A DNA stretch of 42,575 nucleotides from Pedobacter cryoconitis. GTDB taxonomy: Bacteria > Bacteroidota > Bacteroidia > Sphingobacteriales > Sphingobacteriaceae. The notes under the pieces were generated by a model. It ran no database searches, was not told the DNA's origin, and was given only the letters and a program-made list of their open reading frames with translations. Both the position numbers and the translations under genes were made by a program. Below are positions 34,881 through 42,575 of this stretch, one piece after another (positions within the stretch are counted from its first letter, which is position 1; the number at the start of each line of letters is the position of its first letter). The stretch covers positions 1 through 42,575 of the forward strand of contig NZ_JACHCC010000018.1 in NCBI RefSeq assembly GCF_014207135.1. The letters run 5' to 3'.

Positions 34881-37727
34881 TTAAAATCCAATATTTAAAC
34901 TAAATGCATAAGTACGCGGAGCAGGAACAGCTGTCCAGTCTGAGGATAAGTAGCTGATCCCTTTGGTTCTTTTGCTACCTCCCTGTGAATCAATCTGTGG
35001 TTCAGCACCACCATAGTTAGTCGTCAGCCACAGGTTATTTCCTGTTAAGGAAACTACGCAGCGTTTCAGCACACCTTTAGTATATTTCTTTGCCCAGTCT
35101 CCCAGGTCATAAGAAAGGGTCAGATTGCTCAGTCTGATGAAATCTGCTTTCTGAATAAAATCTCCTCTCACTCCTTCAACTTTAGAAAGTTCTGTAGCGG
35201 TTGAGATATAATCAGTAGTTCCAGGGCTCAATGTAGCTAACTGCGCTTTCAGTGTTTCTTTAGCGGCGTAGTTATTACCCTGAGAAGCTACATTTCTTGC
35301 CGATATATTGTAGACTTTTGCCCCTTTTGAATAGGTGAAAAGAGATTGTAAACGGAAGTTGTTATACAACTGCAAGGCAAAACCAAATGAACCATTATAA
35401 GTAGGGAAGGGTTTACCCAATTCCTGCAGAGAGCTTTCTTTTGCTCCTGTATAAACTCCTTTAGCGTCAAAAAGGGGGCCTTCAGAAACTGTAGAATAAA
35501 AAGCAAAGGCAGGCAGACCGGCACGGATCAGGTTCACTGAACTGAGGATATCTTTGCCACCCGAATTGATCACTTTGTTAGATTGCTGATTGAAAATGGC
35601 ATAAATATCCAGACTATGTTTTTTATTGCTGCTGGTAAATACGCGGCTATTGTAAGAGATTTCCAGACCTTGTCCCTGTATTTTTCCGATATTTTCAGGA
35701 TAATCACCACTTAAACTCGAGGGCCAGCCTAATGAAGGAAGGAGTGTGGTATAGACAATTGCATCACGGGTGTATTGTCTGTAATAGGTGAAGCTGAATT
35801 TCTGATTAAATAATTTGATGTCTGTTCCTATTTCAAATTCTCCGGTACGTTCAGGTTTGATATCTGGATTTCCTTTTCTCAGCGGCTTTACAATGGTTCC
35901 GAAAGAGGAGTTTTCTACCAGATAAGCAGTTTGTGCATCACCAGGATAAGGCAGACGGCCGGATTCTCCATAAGCAGTTCTGATTTTCCATTCCTCTACT
36001 TTCCCTTTCAGAAAATCCAGATCGGCGATATTATAGGCCACACTTACAGTCGGGTACCAGATACTGGCCACATTTCTGCCAATCATGTTGGAAACATCAC
36101 GTCTGAGCCCGGCATTGATAAATAATTTGTTATCATAGCTTAAAAAAGCTTCTCCATATAAACCGTGAGTACGTTTCTCAAAGGTATTATCTGTTACACC
36201 CAGTATCTCAGCGGCCGAAGCAATATTACTGATTCCTGGTACCGCAAAATTCCTTACACTGATCCCGTTTACTTTTTCAGAAGCTTGTGTAAGCTGTGAA
36301 AGGAAGGATAGGTTTAACTGCCATTTCGGGTTAAAGACAAAATTACGGGATAGTTTAAAATCCCAGTTCATATTCTGGTTACGGCGGTTACTGATCTGTT
36401 TGCTTCCAGTATTGTTTGTTCCCTGTAAATAACCATAAGGAAGATAATTCAACCCGTCAATATGGTTGAGGTCGAGCCCCACCAAACTTTCTGCTTTAAT
36501 TTCGAAAGGAAAAGTATAGGCCACTTTTAAACTTCCGGTAAAGCGGTCATTCTGATACTCTTTCTGAATCGCTCTCCAGCTTTCTTCGGCGATAAACGGC
36601 CATGGTGTGCGGTCACGCATCAGGTTCCAGATAGCGTCATCGCGTCCTGAAGCCGATTGTGGAATACTGAGCTTCCCTTTGACATAACCTGCTGTCAGGG
36701 ATAATTTAAAACGGTCTTTAACAAAATCATACCCGGTACGGATAGTTTGTCTGTTATCCTGGTTTCCAGGTACAATTCCTGCATTTTTAGTGGTATTCGC
36801 GGATAGAAAAATGCTGTTGTTTGCATCGATCTGTGACGTAAGGTTTGCGTACAATTGTTGTTCAGCCCCTTTTCTGAAGAAATCATTTAAAGGATCATTG
36901 TTAACAAACTGATCATATTTTCTGGCCAGTTCACTAAAACCAGCTGTATATTTCACATTAACTGCTATCCCTTTTTTGCCATTTAATCCGCGTTTGGTCT
37001 GGATAACCACAACACCATTCGCTGCCTCAGCCCCATAAGATGCAGCAGCTGCAGGGCCTTTGATAACATCTATAGATTCGATATCATTTAGCGGCAGGTC
37101 ATTCAATGCACTCATCGCTTCCTGCGAAGAGTTAATATCCGAAGTATTACTGCTGCCATAACGTACACCATCTATAAAAATCAGAGGATCACGTTCCATA
37201 CTGAATGTCGCTGAAGAACGAATGTCAAAGCGGATAGGCATACCTACTTTACCGTTGGTATTGTAGACCTGGGCTCCGCTGATCCTGCCATTCACTATAT
37301 CAGCCAGCGAAGAAGGGTTACTTGTCGCTACAACAGCGGCAGCATTGATATGGTCAATATTTGTTCCGATAGCCTTTTTGCTTCTCGAATTTGCCAGACT
37401 GGCCGTTACCATAACTTCTTGCAGTTCCAGACCATGATCCATAAAGATGTCGATTTGCTGTCCGTCTTTAACTGTTGGATATTGTTTTTTAAACTGTTTG
37501 TAACCGATCATGCTGACGATTATAGTTTCACCAGGTTGCAGTTGCAGTTTAAATTGACCCTGTGAATCGGCGATTATACCTTTTCCTGGTTTTTCCTGGA
37601 TGGAGATACTTGCTCCGATAATAGTTTCCTTAGTGTTTTTATCATAGACTGTTCCTTTGATAACCTGAGCGCTGAGTGTGCAGCAAAGCGTCATGGCTAT
37701 TCCTAAAATGGTGAAAAATTTAATCAT
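34881..37727 (-). CDS. SusC/RagA-like TonB-linked outer-membrane transporter
   Basis: 948 residues. Signal peptide (MIKFFTILGIAMTLCCTLSAQ), carboxypeptidase-regulatory-like domain (about 22-100: KGTVYDKNTKETIIGASI, ADSQGQFKL, VSMIGYKQ), then the ELQEVMVTASLAN junction in place of the usual VVVGYGTQ. The plug follows (PLIFIDGVRYGS, SIDVIKGPAAAASYGAEAANGVVVIQTKRG), then a barrel ending in NIGF. It works with the SusD-like lipoprotein downstream. A well-formed promoter (37872-37902) and a leader of about 138 nt with a 5' hairpin precede it. Substrate unknown. Confidence 0.93.
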   Translation of the reverse strand: MIKFFTILGIAMTLCCTLSAQVIKGTVYDKNTKETIIGASISIQEKPGKGIIADSQGQFKLQLQPGETIIVSMIGYKQFKKQYPTVKDGQQIDIFMDHGLELQEVMVTASLANSRSKKAIGTNIDHINAAAVVATSNPSSLADIVNGRISGAQVYNTNGKVGMPIRFDIRSSATFSMERDPLIFIDGVRYGSSNTSDINSSQEAMSALNDLPLNDIESIDVIKGPAAAASYGAEAANGVVVIQTKRGLNGKKGIAVNVKYTAGFSELARKYDQFVNNDPLNDFFRKGAEQQLYANLTSQIDANNSIFLSANTTKNAGIVPGNQDNRQTIRTGYDFVKDRFKLSLTAGYVKGKLSIPQSASGRDDAIWNLMRDRTPWPFIAEESWRAIQKEYQNDRFTGSLKVAYTFPFEIKAESLVGLDLNHIDGLNYLPYGYLQGTNNTGSKQISNRRNQNMNWDFKLSRNFVFNPKWQLNLSFLSQLTQASEKVNGISVRNFAVPGISNIASAAEILGVTDNTFEKRTHGLYGEAFLSYDNKLFINAGLRRDVSNMIGRNVASIWYPTVSVAYNIADLDFLKGKVEEWKIRTAYGESGRLPYPGDAQTAYLVENSSFGTIVKPLRKGNPDIKPERTGEFEIGTDIKLFNQKFSFTYYRQYTRDAIVYTTLLPSLGWPSSLSGDYPENIGKIQGQGLEISYNSRVFTSSNKKHSLDIYAIFNQQSNKVINSGGKDILSSVNLIRAGLPAFAFYSTVSEGPLFDAKGVYTGAKESSLQELGKPFPTYNGSFGFALQLYNNFRLQSLFTYSKGAKVYNISARNVASQGNNYAAKETLKAQLATLSPGTTDYISTATELSKVEGVRGDFIQKADFIRLSNLTLSYDLGDWAKKYTKGVLKRCVVSLTGNNLWLTTNYGGAEPQIDSQGGSKRTKGISYLSSDWTAVPAPRTYAFSLNIGF

Positions 37728-37830
37728 ATGTGTGTTTAATTGGTCTCCCTTAGCTGGTGTATATAACCGGCTTTATTTAAATTTATGTGGCATTTTATTA
37801 TGCTGAATCAGCGATCTGGAATGGATCCTG

Positions 37831-37863
37831 AATTGTTATTTATTGCTAGTCTAAATAACAATT
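37831..37863. promoter_or_regulatory. 12-bp inverted repeat at the 5' end of the second susC leader
   Basis: AATTGTTATTTA (37831-37842) and TAAATAACAATT (37852-37863) are perfect reverse complements with a 9-nt spacer. The predicted transcription start (about 37865) places this hairpin at the very 5' end of the mRNA. It could be an operator, or an RNA hairpin that protects the message or acts in control. Confidence 0.55.
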
Positions 37864-37871
37864 GATGGCCG

Positions 37872-37902
37872 CAAAGGTAATAATTACTTTAAAACAGGCA
37901 AA
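37872..37902 (-). promoter_or_regulatory. Bacteroidota-type promoter of the second susC/susD pair
   Basis: On the minus strand TTTG (37902-37899), a 19-nt spacer, then TACCTTTG (37879-37872): a full match to TTTG-N19-TAnnTTTG. Apart from this and the inverted repeat, the 313-bp gap 37728-38040 contains only the -7 box for the rightward gene. Confidence 0.7.
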
Positions 37903-38022
37903 TATTAATTCATTATTCGGCTATGTAAGGATAAGTTAAAGGCGTTTTGAATGGCCCGGATGACACATCTGCTATGCTCAGAATAGTAACGTCTGCATCT
38001 GTTTTTGTTCTACTCATTCCTG

Positions 38023-38030
38023 TAGCTTTG
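38023..38030 (+). promoter_or_regulatory. Candidate -7 box for the alpha/beta hydrolase gene
   Basis: TAGCTTTG matches TAnnTTTG and lies 10 nt before the ATG at 38041. A TTTTTG at 38002-38007 is 15 nt upstream, shorter than the usual 17-23, so the promoter is only tentative and would give a near-leaderless message. Confidence 0.35.
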
Positions 38031-38040
38031 AAAGCAAAAA

Positions 38041-38847
38041 ATGGCCGTTAAAAAGATCAGAGGAATAAATATAGCTTATGATGACCTGGGTTCGGGCGAA
38101 CCCATAGTGTTTATACATGGACATCCGTTCAACCGTTCGATGTGGAAGTATCAGACAGTACATTTTGCGCAAAATTATCGCTTGATCCTGCCGGATCTGC
38201 GTGGATATGGAGAAACAGATCTGGGTGGTTCAAAGGTAATGCTCGATGAGATGGCTTTGGATATTGCTTATTTACTGGACGAACTGAATATAGAAAAAGC
38301 AATCTTCTGCGGATTGTCTATGGGTGGACAAATCCTGCTTGACTTTTACAGATTGTTTCCGGAAAGGGTAAAGGCTATCATTATTGCAGATTCTGATGCG
38401 CGCGGGGAGAATCCCGAAAGCTACCAGAAGAGGATTGACTTGGCTGAACTGATCAGTAAAGAAGGAATTAAAAAATATACAGATGATCACATCCTTCATT
38501 ATTTAGCTCCTGTTTCCAGGGATAACCAGGAGGTTTACCATCATTTATACCAGATGATGACAACAACCAGTGATGAGGGCGCGGCAGCTGCACATCGGGG
38601 CAGGGCAGAGCGCAGGGATCACCTCTCTGTATTAGCTGAGATTAAGGTTAAGGCATTGATCATAGTAGGTTCGGAAGATTATTTTACTCCTATGCCTATA
38701 GCTAAGTTGATGAGTGATCTGATTCCCGGGGCCTCGATTTCCTGTATTCCTCAGACGGGCCATATGCCAAATATGGAAGCTCCTGAATTATTTAATGCAG
38801 TTGTAGAAGACTTTCTGAATCAGGTTAATACCCGGCATCAGGAATAG
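38041..38847 (+). CDS. Alpha/beta-fold hydrolase
   Basis: 268 residues, no signal peptide, single alpha/beta hydrolase fold. The catalytic triad is visible: Ser93 in the nucleophile elbow GLSMGG, Asp213 in GSEDYFTP, and His241 in TGHMPN. The oxyanion-hole region is HGHPFNRSMW, followed by DLRGYGETD. This pattern is shared by 3-oxoadipate enol-lactonase-like hydrolases, esterases and non-heme peroxidases, and I cannot choose between them. Its 3' end overlaps the convergent DUF1398 gene by 23 nt. Confidence 0.88.
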   Translation: MAVKKIRGINIAYDDLGSGEPIVFIHGHPFNRSMWKYQTVHFAQNYRLILPDLRGYGETDLGGSKVMLDEMALDIAYLLDELNIEKAIFCGLSMGGQILLDFYRLFPERVKAIIIADSDARGENPESYQKRIDLAELISKEGIKKYTDDHILHYLAPVSRDNQEVYHHLYQMMTTTSDEGAAAAHRGRAERRDHLSVLAEIKVKALIIVGSEDYFTPMPIAKLMSDLIPGASISCIPQTGHMPNMEAPELFNAVVEDFLNQVNTRHQE

Positions 38848-39223
38848 GTTCGGCCACCAGACTGGCTCCGTTTCTGTCATAATAAGTACAGATCATATGA
38901 TCTGTATCAATTACCCACTTTTCTACGCCGGCAGATGCAGCCTGAAAACAAAAAGTTGAGAAATCTGTCTGGCCTAGCTGATGTATTGCAATAGTGTGTT
39001 TTAGGGCGGATACGGAAGAAGTGTTTGAAATTTTAAGGGGATCATAGACAGGTGCAGATTCGATGCGGTGACCTGCGGATCCATGATAGGTGGTATGTCC
39101 GTCTTTTACCCAGAATTCATAGAAAGTCAGTCCTGCTTTTTTGATTTCCTGTATATAGGCAGGAAAGTCTGTTCCTGTTTTAACTTTGGCATGGGCAGCT
39201 TTCAATTGTTGCTCTGTAAACAT
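38825..39223 (-). CDS. DUF1398 (YbcV-like) protein
   Basis: 132 residues, soluble, no signal peptide. The layout matches the DUF1398 family: an N-terminal helix (FTEQQLKAAHAKVKTG), DFPAYIQEIKKAGLTFYEFWVKDG, a central GHTTYHG loop, and a helical TDFSTFCFQAASAGVEKWVIDTD followed by CTYYDRNG. The family's function is unknown. It is encoded convergently with the alpha/beta hydrolase (23-nt overlap) and divergently from the GNAT gene 80 bp away. Confidence 0.75.
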   Translation of the reverse strand: MFTEQQLKAAHAKVKTGTDFPAYIQEIKKAGLTFYEFWVKDGHTTYHGSAGHRIESAPVYDPLKISNTSSVSALKHTIAIHQLGQTDFSTFCFQAASAGVEKWVIDTDHMICTYYDRNGASLVAEPIPDAGY

Positions 39224-39303
39224 ATAGGCTAATTTACTTAAAGATAGCAGGATTTTGCAGTAATTTGAATTTCCGGATTGATAAATCCAATAAACGAATC
39301 TGA

Positions 39304-39858
39304 ATGAAAAAAGAAATTATTTATCAGCCCATGACAATCGCAATGGCTGATCTGCTTGGCCATATTGACCGTTCAGAATTTATAGACGCAACCTTTCAGC
39401 TGAAAGAAGGGAAATTGGAAGAGCTTCCTGCTGAACTGGATAGTTTGGGCTGGAATACTGGTGAACTAAAGCAAATTCAACAACAATATAAGCAGGAACT
39501 GAATCAGGGAGGGATGGCTTTTGGAGCATTTCAGGAAGAGCTATTGGTTGGCTTTGGGGTTCTTGGAAATAGGTTTATGGCCGAAAAACAGGACCATCTG
39601 CATGTTGATTTAATGTATGTATCCGCTAATTTCAGAAGACAGGGAATAGGAACAGTTCTGCTCAACATGATCAGCGCCGAAGCTAAAAAAAGAGGAGCTG
39701 CGTATTTATATATTTCATCGGCTGAAACAAAATCAGCAGTCACTTTTTATCAAAAAAATGGAAGTCTGCTGACAGAAAAGGTGGACGAAGAACTTTATCA
39801 TAAAGAGCCGGAAGATATACATATGATTATTAATCTTAATATGTTTCCTGATATTTAG
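39304..39858 (+). CDS. GNAT-family N-acetyltransferase
   Basis: 184 residues. The acetyl-CoA-binding motif A is clear: HVDLMYVSANFRRQGIGTVLL (pyrophosphate loop RRQGIG), followed by AAYLYISSAETKSAVTFYQKNG (motif B). The N-terminal ~70 residues are variable and probably bind the acceptor, which cannot be told from sequence. The last 23 nt overlap the 3' end of the convergent MocR gene, the same kind of tail overlap as the hydrolase/DUF1398 pair upstream. Confidence 0.85.
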   Translation: MKKEIIYQPMTIAMADLLGHIDRSEFIDATFQLKEGKLEELPAELDSLGWNTGELKQIQQQYKQELNQGGMAFGAFQEELLVGFGVLGNRFMAEKQDHLHVDLMYVSANFRRQGIGTVLLNMISAEAKKRGAAYLYISSAETKSAVTFYQKNGSLLTEKVDEELYHKEPEDIHMIINLNMFPDI

Positions 39859-41275
39859 CCAGTGTCCCGATGGTTTTAATGGCTGTTTTGACCTGCTCCG
39901 TCCAAGGCAAGCCATAACTCAGACGTAAACAATTATTAAACTGGTTCTGCAGTGTAAACATTCTTCCAGGTGCAAAACTCACCTTCCTTTTTATCGTTTG
40001 ATTATATAGTGCTGCAGTGTTAATCTTAGGATCGAGTTCTACCCATAACATAAAACCTCCCTGGGGCCTGCTTATTTTTGTTCCCTCCGGGAACCAGGTC
40101 CTGACAGCTTCAGTATAATTCAGGCAGTTGCTTTGTAAGGTATTTCTTAGTTTTTTTAAATGACTTTCATAACGACCTTTTTCAAGGAAATCAGCCACTG
40201 CTTCCTGTGTAATTGTAGCAGAAGAGATAGTAGTGGCAAATTTCACCCTTCTGATCTGCTCTGTAAATATGCCAGGTGTAAGCCAGCCGACCCGGTATCC
40301 GGGAGCGAGCGTTTTAGATATAGAACTACATAAAAGGACCAGGCCGCTCTCATCATAAGTTTTGCAGTTTGTAGGTCTGGCAGGCCCAAAATACAGGTCC
40401 CCATACATATCATTTTCAATCAGTGGAATATGATAGTACTCAAGGAGTCTGACCAGTTCTTTTTTATGCTCAACAGACATAGTACCACCCATTGGATTAC
40501 TGAAATTACTGATGAATAAACACAGCTTTATTTTGTTTTTGACGAATGCTGCTTTCAGAGCTTCCAGCTCAATTCCCGTTTCGGGATGAGTAGGGAGTTC
40601 CAATACTTTTAAGCCTAAACTTAAGGCCAGTTGTAAAATGCCAAAATACACTGGGCTTTCGACGGCAATAGTATCTCCTCTTTGAGTCAGAGCGATAATA
40701 GCCTGAGTCATTGCTCCACTGCAGCCGGCAGTAGTCAAAATATCATCCTCAGTCAGTTGACCACCCCAGGTAGCCGATAACCTTGCAATCTGGCGGCGGA
40801 GTTTGGGGTTTCCCAGTACATGTTCATAAGCGGAGCCGTATTCAGGCAGGCTATGTAAAGCATGGTTTAAAGCTTTGTTTAACTTGGAAAGCGGTAATAA
40901 TTTTGCTGAAGGCACACCCAGCGAAAGCATCATATGATCAGAACTGATCCCGTCGTAAACTTTACTGACAATATCAGAGGTATCTTCATTGCTTAGGTGT
41001 ATGGATGGATTGCTTTTGTTTGGCAGTCCGCTGGTCTGCAGTCTGTGACTTACATAATAGCCCGATTGCGGAACTGAACGAATCAGGCTTTTGCTCTCCA
41101 ATTGGTAATAAGCCTGTAATACAGTACTCATGCTTACCTGATATTGCTGGCATGTCTCTCTTACTGAAGGAATTTTATCACCGGAAACCAGTACCCCTGA
41201 ATAGATCTGCTGACTTAAATCAGTGGCTATTTTTTCGTATAAATGTATTTTTATTTTAGAGTCCGGTTGATGCAT
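39836..41275 (-). CDS. MocR-type regulator (GntR HTH fused to an aminotransferase-like domain)
   Basis: 479 residues. The N-terminal GntR winged HTH (about 8-75) reads YEKIATDLSQQIYSGVLVSGDKIPSVRETCQQYQVSMSTVLQAYYQLE in two adjoining stretches. It is linked to a class I/II aminotransferase fold with the PLP lysine at Lys321 (SISKTLAPGYRVGW), the cofactor-contacting NFSNPMGG and the C-terminal RLSYGLPW. Such proteins bind PLP or an aldimine and control a neighbouring gene. It is divergent from a GNAT gene (41364), with 88 bp between, which is the most likely target. Tandem hexamers CTGTAT/CTGTAC at 41308-41319 could be part of its site. Confidence 0.92.
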   Translation of the reverse strand: MHQPDSKIKIHLYEKIATDLSQQIYSGVLVSGDKIPSVRETCQQYQVSMSTVLQAYYQLESKSLIRSVPQSGYYVSHRLQTSGLPNKSNPSIHLSNEDTSDIVSKVYDGISSDHMMLSLGVPSAKLLPLSKLNKALNHALHSLPEYGSAYEHVLGNPKLRRQIARLSATWGGQLTEDDILTTAGCSGAMTQAIIALTQRGDTIAVESPVYFGILQLALSLGLKVLELPTHPETGIELEALKAAFVKNKIKLCLFISNFSNPMGGTMSVEHKKELVRLLEYYHIPLIENDMYGDLYFGPARPTNCKTYDESGLVLLCSSISKTLAPGYRVGWLTPGIFTEQIRRVKFATTISSATITQEAVADFLEKGRYESHLKKLRNTLQSNCLNYTEAVRTWFPEGTKISRPQGGFMLWVELDPKINTAALYNQTIKRKVSFAPGRMFTLQNQFNNCLRLSYGLPWTEQVKTAIKTIGTLAKYQETY

Positions 41276-41307
41276 GTTTGTAACTGTTATGGTGAAAATA
41301 GACTAAA

Positions 41308-41319
41308 CTGTATCTGTAC
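41308..41319. promoter_or_regulatory. Tandem hexamer in the MocR/GNAT gap, weak candidate operator
   Basis: CTGTAT and CTGTAC follow each other directly at 41308-41313 and 41314-41319, near the middle of the 88-bp divergent gap. MocR regulators often bind direct repeats, but the motif is short and could be chance. Confidence 0.25.
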
Positions 41320-41363
41320 TGGTTAGTGTAAAAGTAGGAGATTTGAAGAAAAAAGAATAAAAT

Positions 41364-41942
41364 ATGAATGAAAAGTTAACAGTAAGGGACATCGTTTTAG
41401 AGGTTGCAACAACTGATCAGCATTTTAACCAGATTTTACAATTGCAAAAAGAAAACCTGTATAGTTTAATCAGTGTGGAGCAACAGGCACAGCAGGGATT
41501 TGTATTTGCTGAACATAACCTGGAATTGTTAAAAAAAATGGCTGTTCATTTACCACAGGTTATTGCAATCAGTGAAGAGAAAGTAGTTGGATACAATCTG
41601 GCTATGCCGTCCTCAATGAGAAATGAATTGCCCAGCCTGATTCCTATGTTTAGTGAATTTGATCAATGTAAATACAATAATAAGCCTTTGGCAGCATACA
41701 ATTATATAGTAGGTGGGCAGGTTTGTGTACATCATGATTTCAGAGGGCTTGGATTACTCAGTAGTTTATATCATGAAACCAGGGAAAGAATAGGGAAGGG
41801 ATATCAATTATGTGTTACTGAGATTTCGACCAGAAATGCTAAATCTTTAAAAGTTCATCAGCGGATGGGTTTTGAGATAATTGGTACTTATCAGGATGAA
41901 AAGGAGTTATGGAATGTGGTGGCCTGGAAATTCGAAAAATAA
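41364..41942 (+). CDS. GNAT-family N-acetyltransferase, divergent from the MocR gene
   Basis: 192 residues. Motif A of the fold is QVCVHHDFRGLGLLSSLYHETRERI, with a pyrophosphate loop FRGLGL, followed by LCVTEISTRNAKSLKVHQRMGFEIIG, a typical motif B. It is distinct in sequence from the other GNAT protein nearby. Divergent placement next to a MocR regulator is a recurring arrangement in Bacteroidota; the acceptor is unknown, perhaps an amine or amino acid sensed by the regulator. It ends 20 bp before the FKBP gene. Confidence 0.85.
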   Translation: MNEKLTVRDIVLEVATTDQHFNQILQLQKENLYSLISVEQQAQQGFVFAEHNLELLKKMAVHLPQVIAISEEKVVGYNLAMPSSMRNELPSLIPMFSEFDQCKYNNKPLAAYNYIVGGQVCVHHDFRGLGLLSSLYHETRERIGKGYQLCVTEISTRNAKSLKVHQRMGFEIIGTYQDEKELWNVVAWKFEK

Positions 41943-41962
41943 AATTACATTTGCTGCCTATG

Positions 41963-42442
41963 ATGAAAACTAGACACTTTTTATTACTACTGGTTTGTAC
42001 AGCAATAGGATTTACAGCCTGTAAGAAAAACAGCAAAGATAATTTCGATGCTTCAGCACAATTTACGACTGATACTACAGCGATCAGAGCTTTTGTAGTA
42101 GCCAATAAAATTCCTGCAGTTAAAGATGCTAAATCTGGAATATTCTACCAGATTATTACTCCTGGAACAGGAAGTGTGAGCTATTCGGGATCTACAAAGG
42201 TAACCGTTAATTATACCGGAAAACTATTAAACGGAACAATTTTCGATACGACTGCAGGTACAGCTGTAACGTTTCCATTGGGTGGCCTGATTCAAGGCTG
42301 GCAAATTGGAATTCCTTTGATCCAGCCAGGCGGCAGAATCAGATTAATCATTCCATCTGGTTTAGGCTATGGAAATGGCGGAGGAGGTTTACCTGCGAAC
42401 TCTGTTCTTGATTTTACCATTGATGTGATTAACGCACAGTAA
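41963..42442 (+). CDS. FKBP-type peptidyl-prolyl cis-trans isomerase lipoprotein
   Basis: About 159 residues. The lipoprotein signal MKTRHFLLLLVCTAIGFTAC has its Cys at residue 20. A short N-terminal helix region (FDASAQFTTDTTAIRAFVVANKI) precedes one FKBP domain. The active-site aromatic set is recognisable: VNYTG, IFDTT, IQGWQIG, LGYG and LDFTIDV. It assists folding of exported proteins by proline isomerisation in the periplasm. The frame extends up to 41909, but only the ATG at 41963 (or the adjacent one at 41960) gives a lipoprotein signal; the longer version would overlap the GNAT gene. Confidence 0.9.
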   Translation: MKTRHFLLLLVCTAIGFTACKKNSKDNFDASAQFTTDTTAIRAFVVANKIPAVKDAKSGIFYQIITPGTGSVSYSGSTKVTVNYTGKLLNGTIFDTTAGTAVTFPLGGLIQGWQIGIPLIQPGGRIRLIIPSGLGYGNGGGGLPANSVLDFTIDVINAQ

Positions 42443-42480
42443 GCGTCTCCAGAATATATTTCAAAAAGGGCTGTTAGATT

Positions 42481-42575
42481 TGGACTGCCCCCAAAAAGTT
42501 AGACAAATTTAATTATTAGATTTGTTATAATGAGCCCGATATTCCGTCGGGCTCATTCCATTTAAATTCAGTTTT
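42481..42575 (-). mobile_element. End of an IS3-family insertion sequence, cut by the window edge
   Basis: The terminus TGGACTGCCCCCAAAAAGTT begins at about 42481 and resembles the terminal inverted repeats of IS3-family elements in Bacteroidota (TG start, run of C, AAAAGTTAGACA). A transposase C-terminus reads into it from the right. The other end and any target duplication lie outside the window. Confidence 0.7.
42509..42575 (-). CDS. IS3-family transposase (OrfB), C-terminal fragment only
   Basis: Only the last 21 codons are in the window. They read KLNLNGMSPTEYRAHY and then NKSNN before a TAA stop. The LNGMSPTEYR ending is characteristic of the rve-domain transposase OrfB of IS3-family elements, whose final motif is L-x-G-x-S-P-x-x-Y-R. 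The GC-rich inverted repeat at 42532-42554 lies inside this coding sequence. Whether the gene is intact cannot be seen. Confidence 0.75.
   Translation of the reverse strand, partial: KLNLNGMSPTEYRAHYNKSNN

Noticed and set aside
42532..42554. GC-rich hairpin as terminator of the FKBP gene
   Set aside because: The stem GAGCCCGA/TCGGGCTC lies within the transposase C-terminal codons of the IS element, and no T-run follows it.

Overview
The window reads as chromosome of a Bacteroidota bacterium, most likely a Sphingobacteriaceae/Pedobacter-type glycan degrader. The basis is two SusC/SusD pairs, a hybrid two-component sensor/AraC regulator (HTCS), 'CKK' lipoprotein signals, and promoter boxes of the Bacteroidota form TTTG-N19-23-TAnnTTTG. 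I infer the genus from style only; no rRNA or tRNA gene is visible.

Layout. (1) 1-3.2 kb: three ~32-bp imperfect repeats, an 87-nt near-perfect palindrome, then a leftward pair of a small His-rich CPVC-motif exported protein and a TonB-dependent receptor, probably for a metal. (2) 3.4-8.2 kb: a lipoprotein with two spondin_N-like halves, an AraC regulator, a WG-repeat protein, a short FUSC-type membrane protein and an NTF2/DUF4440-like secreted protein. (3) 8.2-14.1 kb: a LacI regulator divergent from a uronate module: secreted DUF4350-like protein, kduI, a D-mannonate oxidoreductase-type SDR and an ExuT-like MFS carrier. (4) 14.1-32.6 kb: an HTCS of 1359 residues divergent from a large polysaccharide-utilisation locus (PUL) in the order susC, susD, GH16, PL8 lyase, GH88, DUF2264/GH154, GH36, sialate-O-acetylesterase-like esterase. 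(5) 32.6-37.7 kb: a leftward SusC/SusD pair with its own promoter and terminator, followed by a siderophore-interacting flavoprotein. (6) 38.0-42.4 kb: alpha/beta hydrolase, DUF1398 protein, two GNAT acetyltransferases, a MocR regulator and an FKBP lipoprotein. (7) The right edge cuts into an IS3-family insertion sequence.

How the parts fit. PL8 lyase and GH88 should release 4,5-unsaturated uronate, which KduI handles. A DUF2264/GH154 enzyme could release saturated glucuronate, which the mannonate-type SDR (as fructuronate reductase) would serve. The MFS protein could import either. With alpha-galactosidase, acetylesterase and GH16 endo-enzyme, and with no sulfatase, hexosaminidase or pectinase, the target looks like an O-acetylated, glucuronate- and alpha-galactose-containing bacterial or plant polysaccharide rather than a host glycosaminoglycan or pectin. 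This is the most interesting system here. It comes with clear candidate cis-sites: a 15-bp direct repeat at 22-bp spacing in front of susC, twin 17-bp palindromes 32 bp apart in front of kduI, and an 11-bp inverted pair between LacI and its divergent operon.
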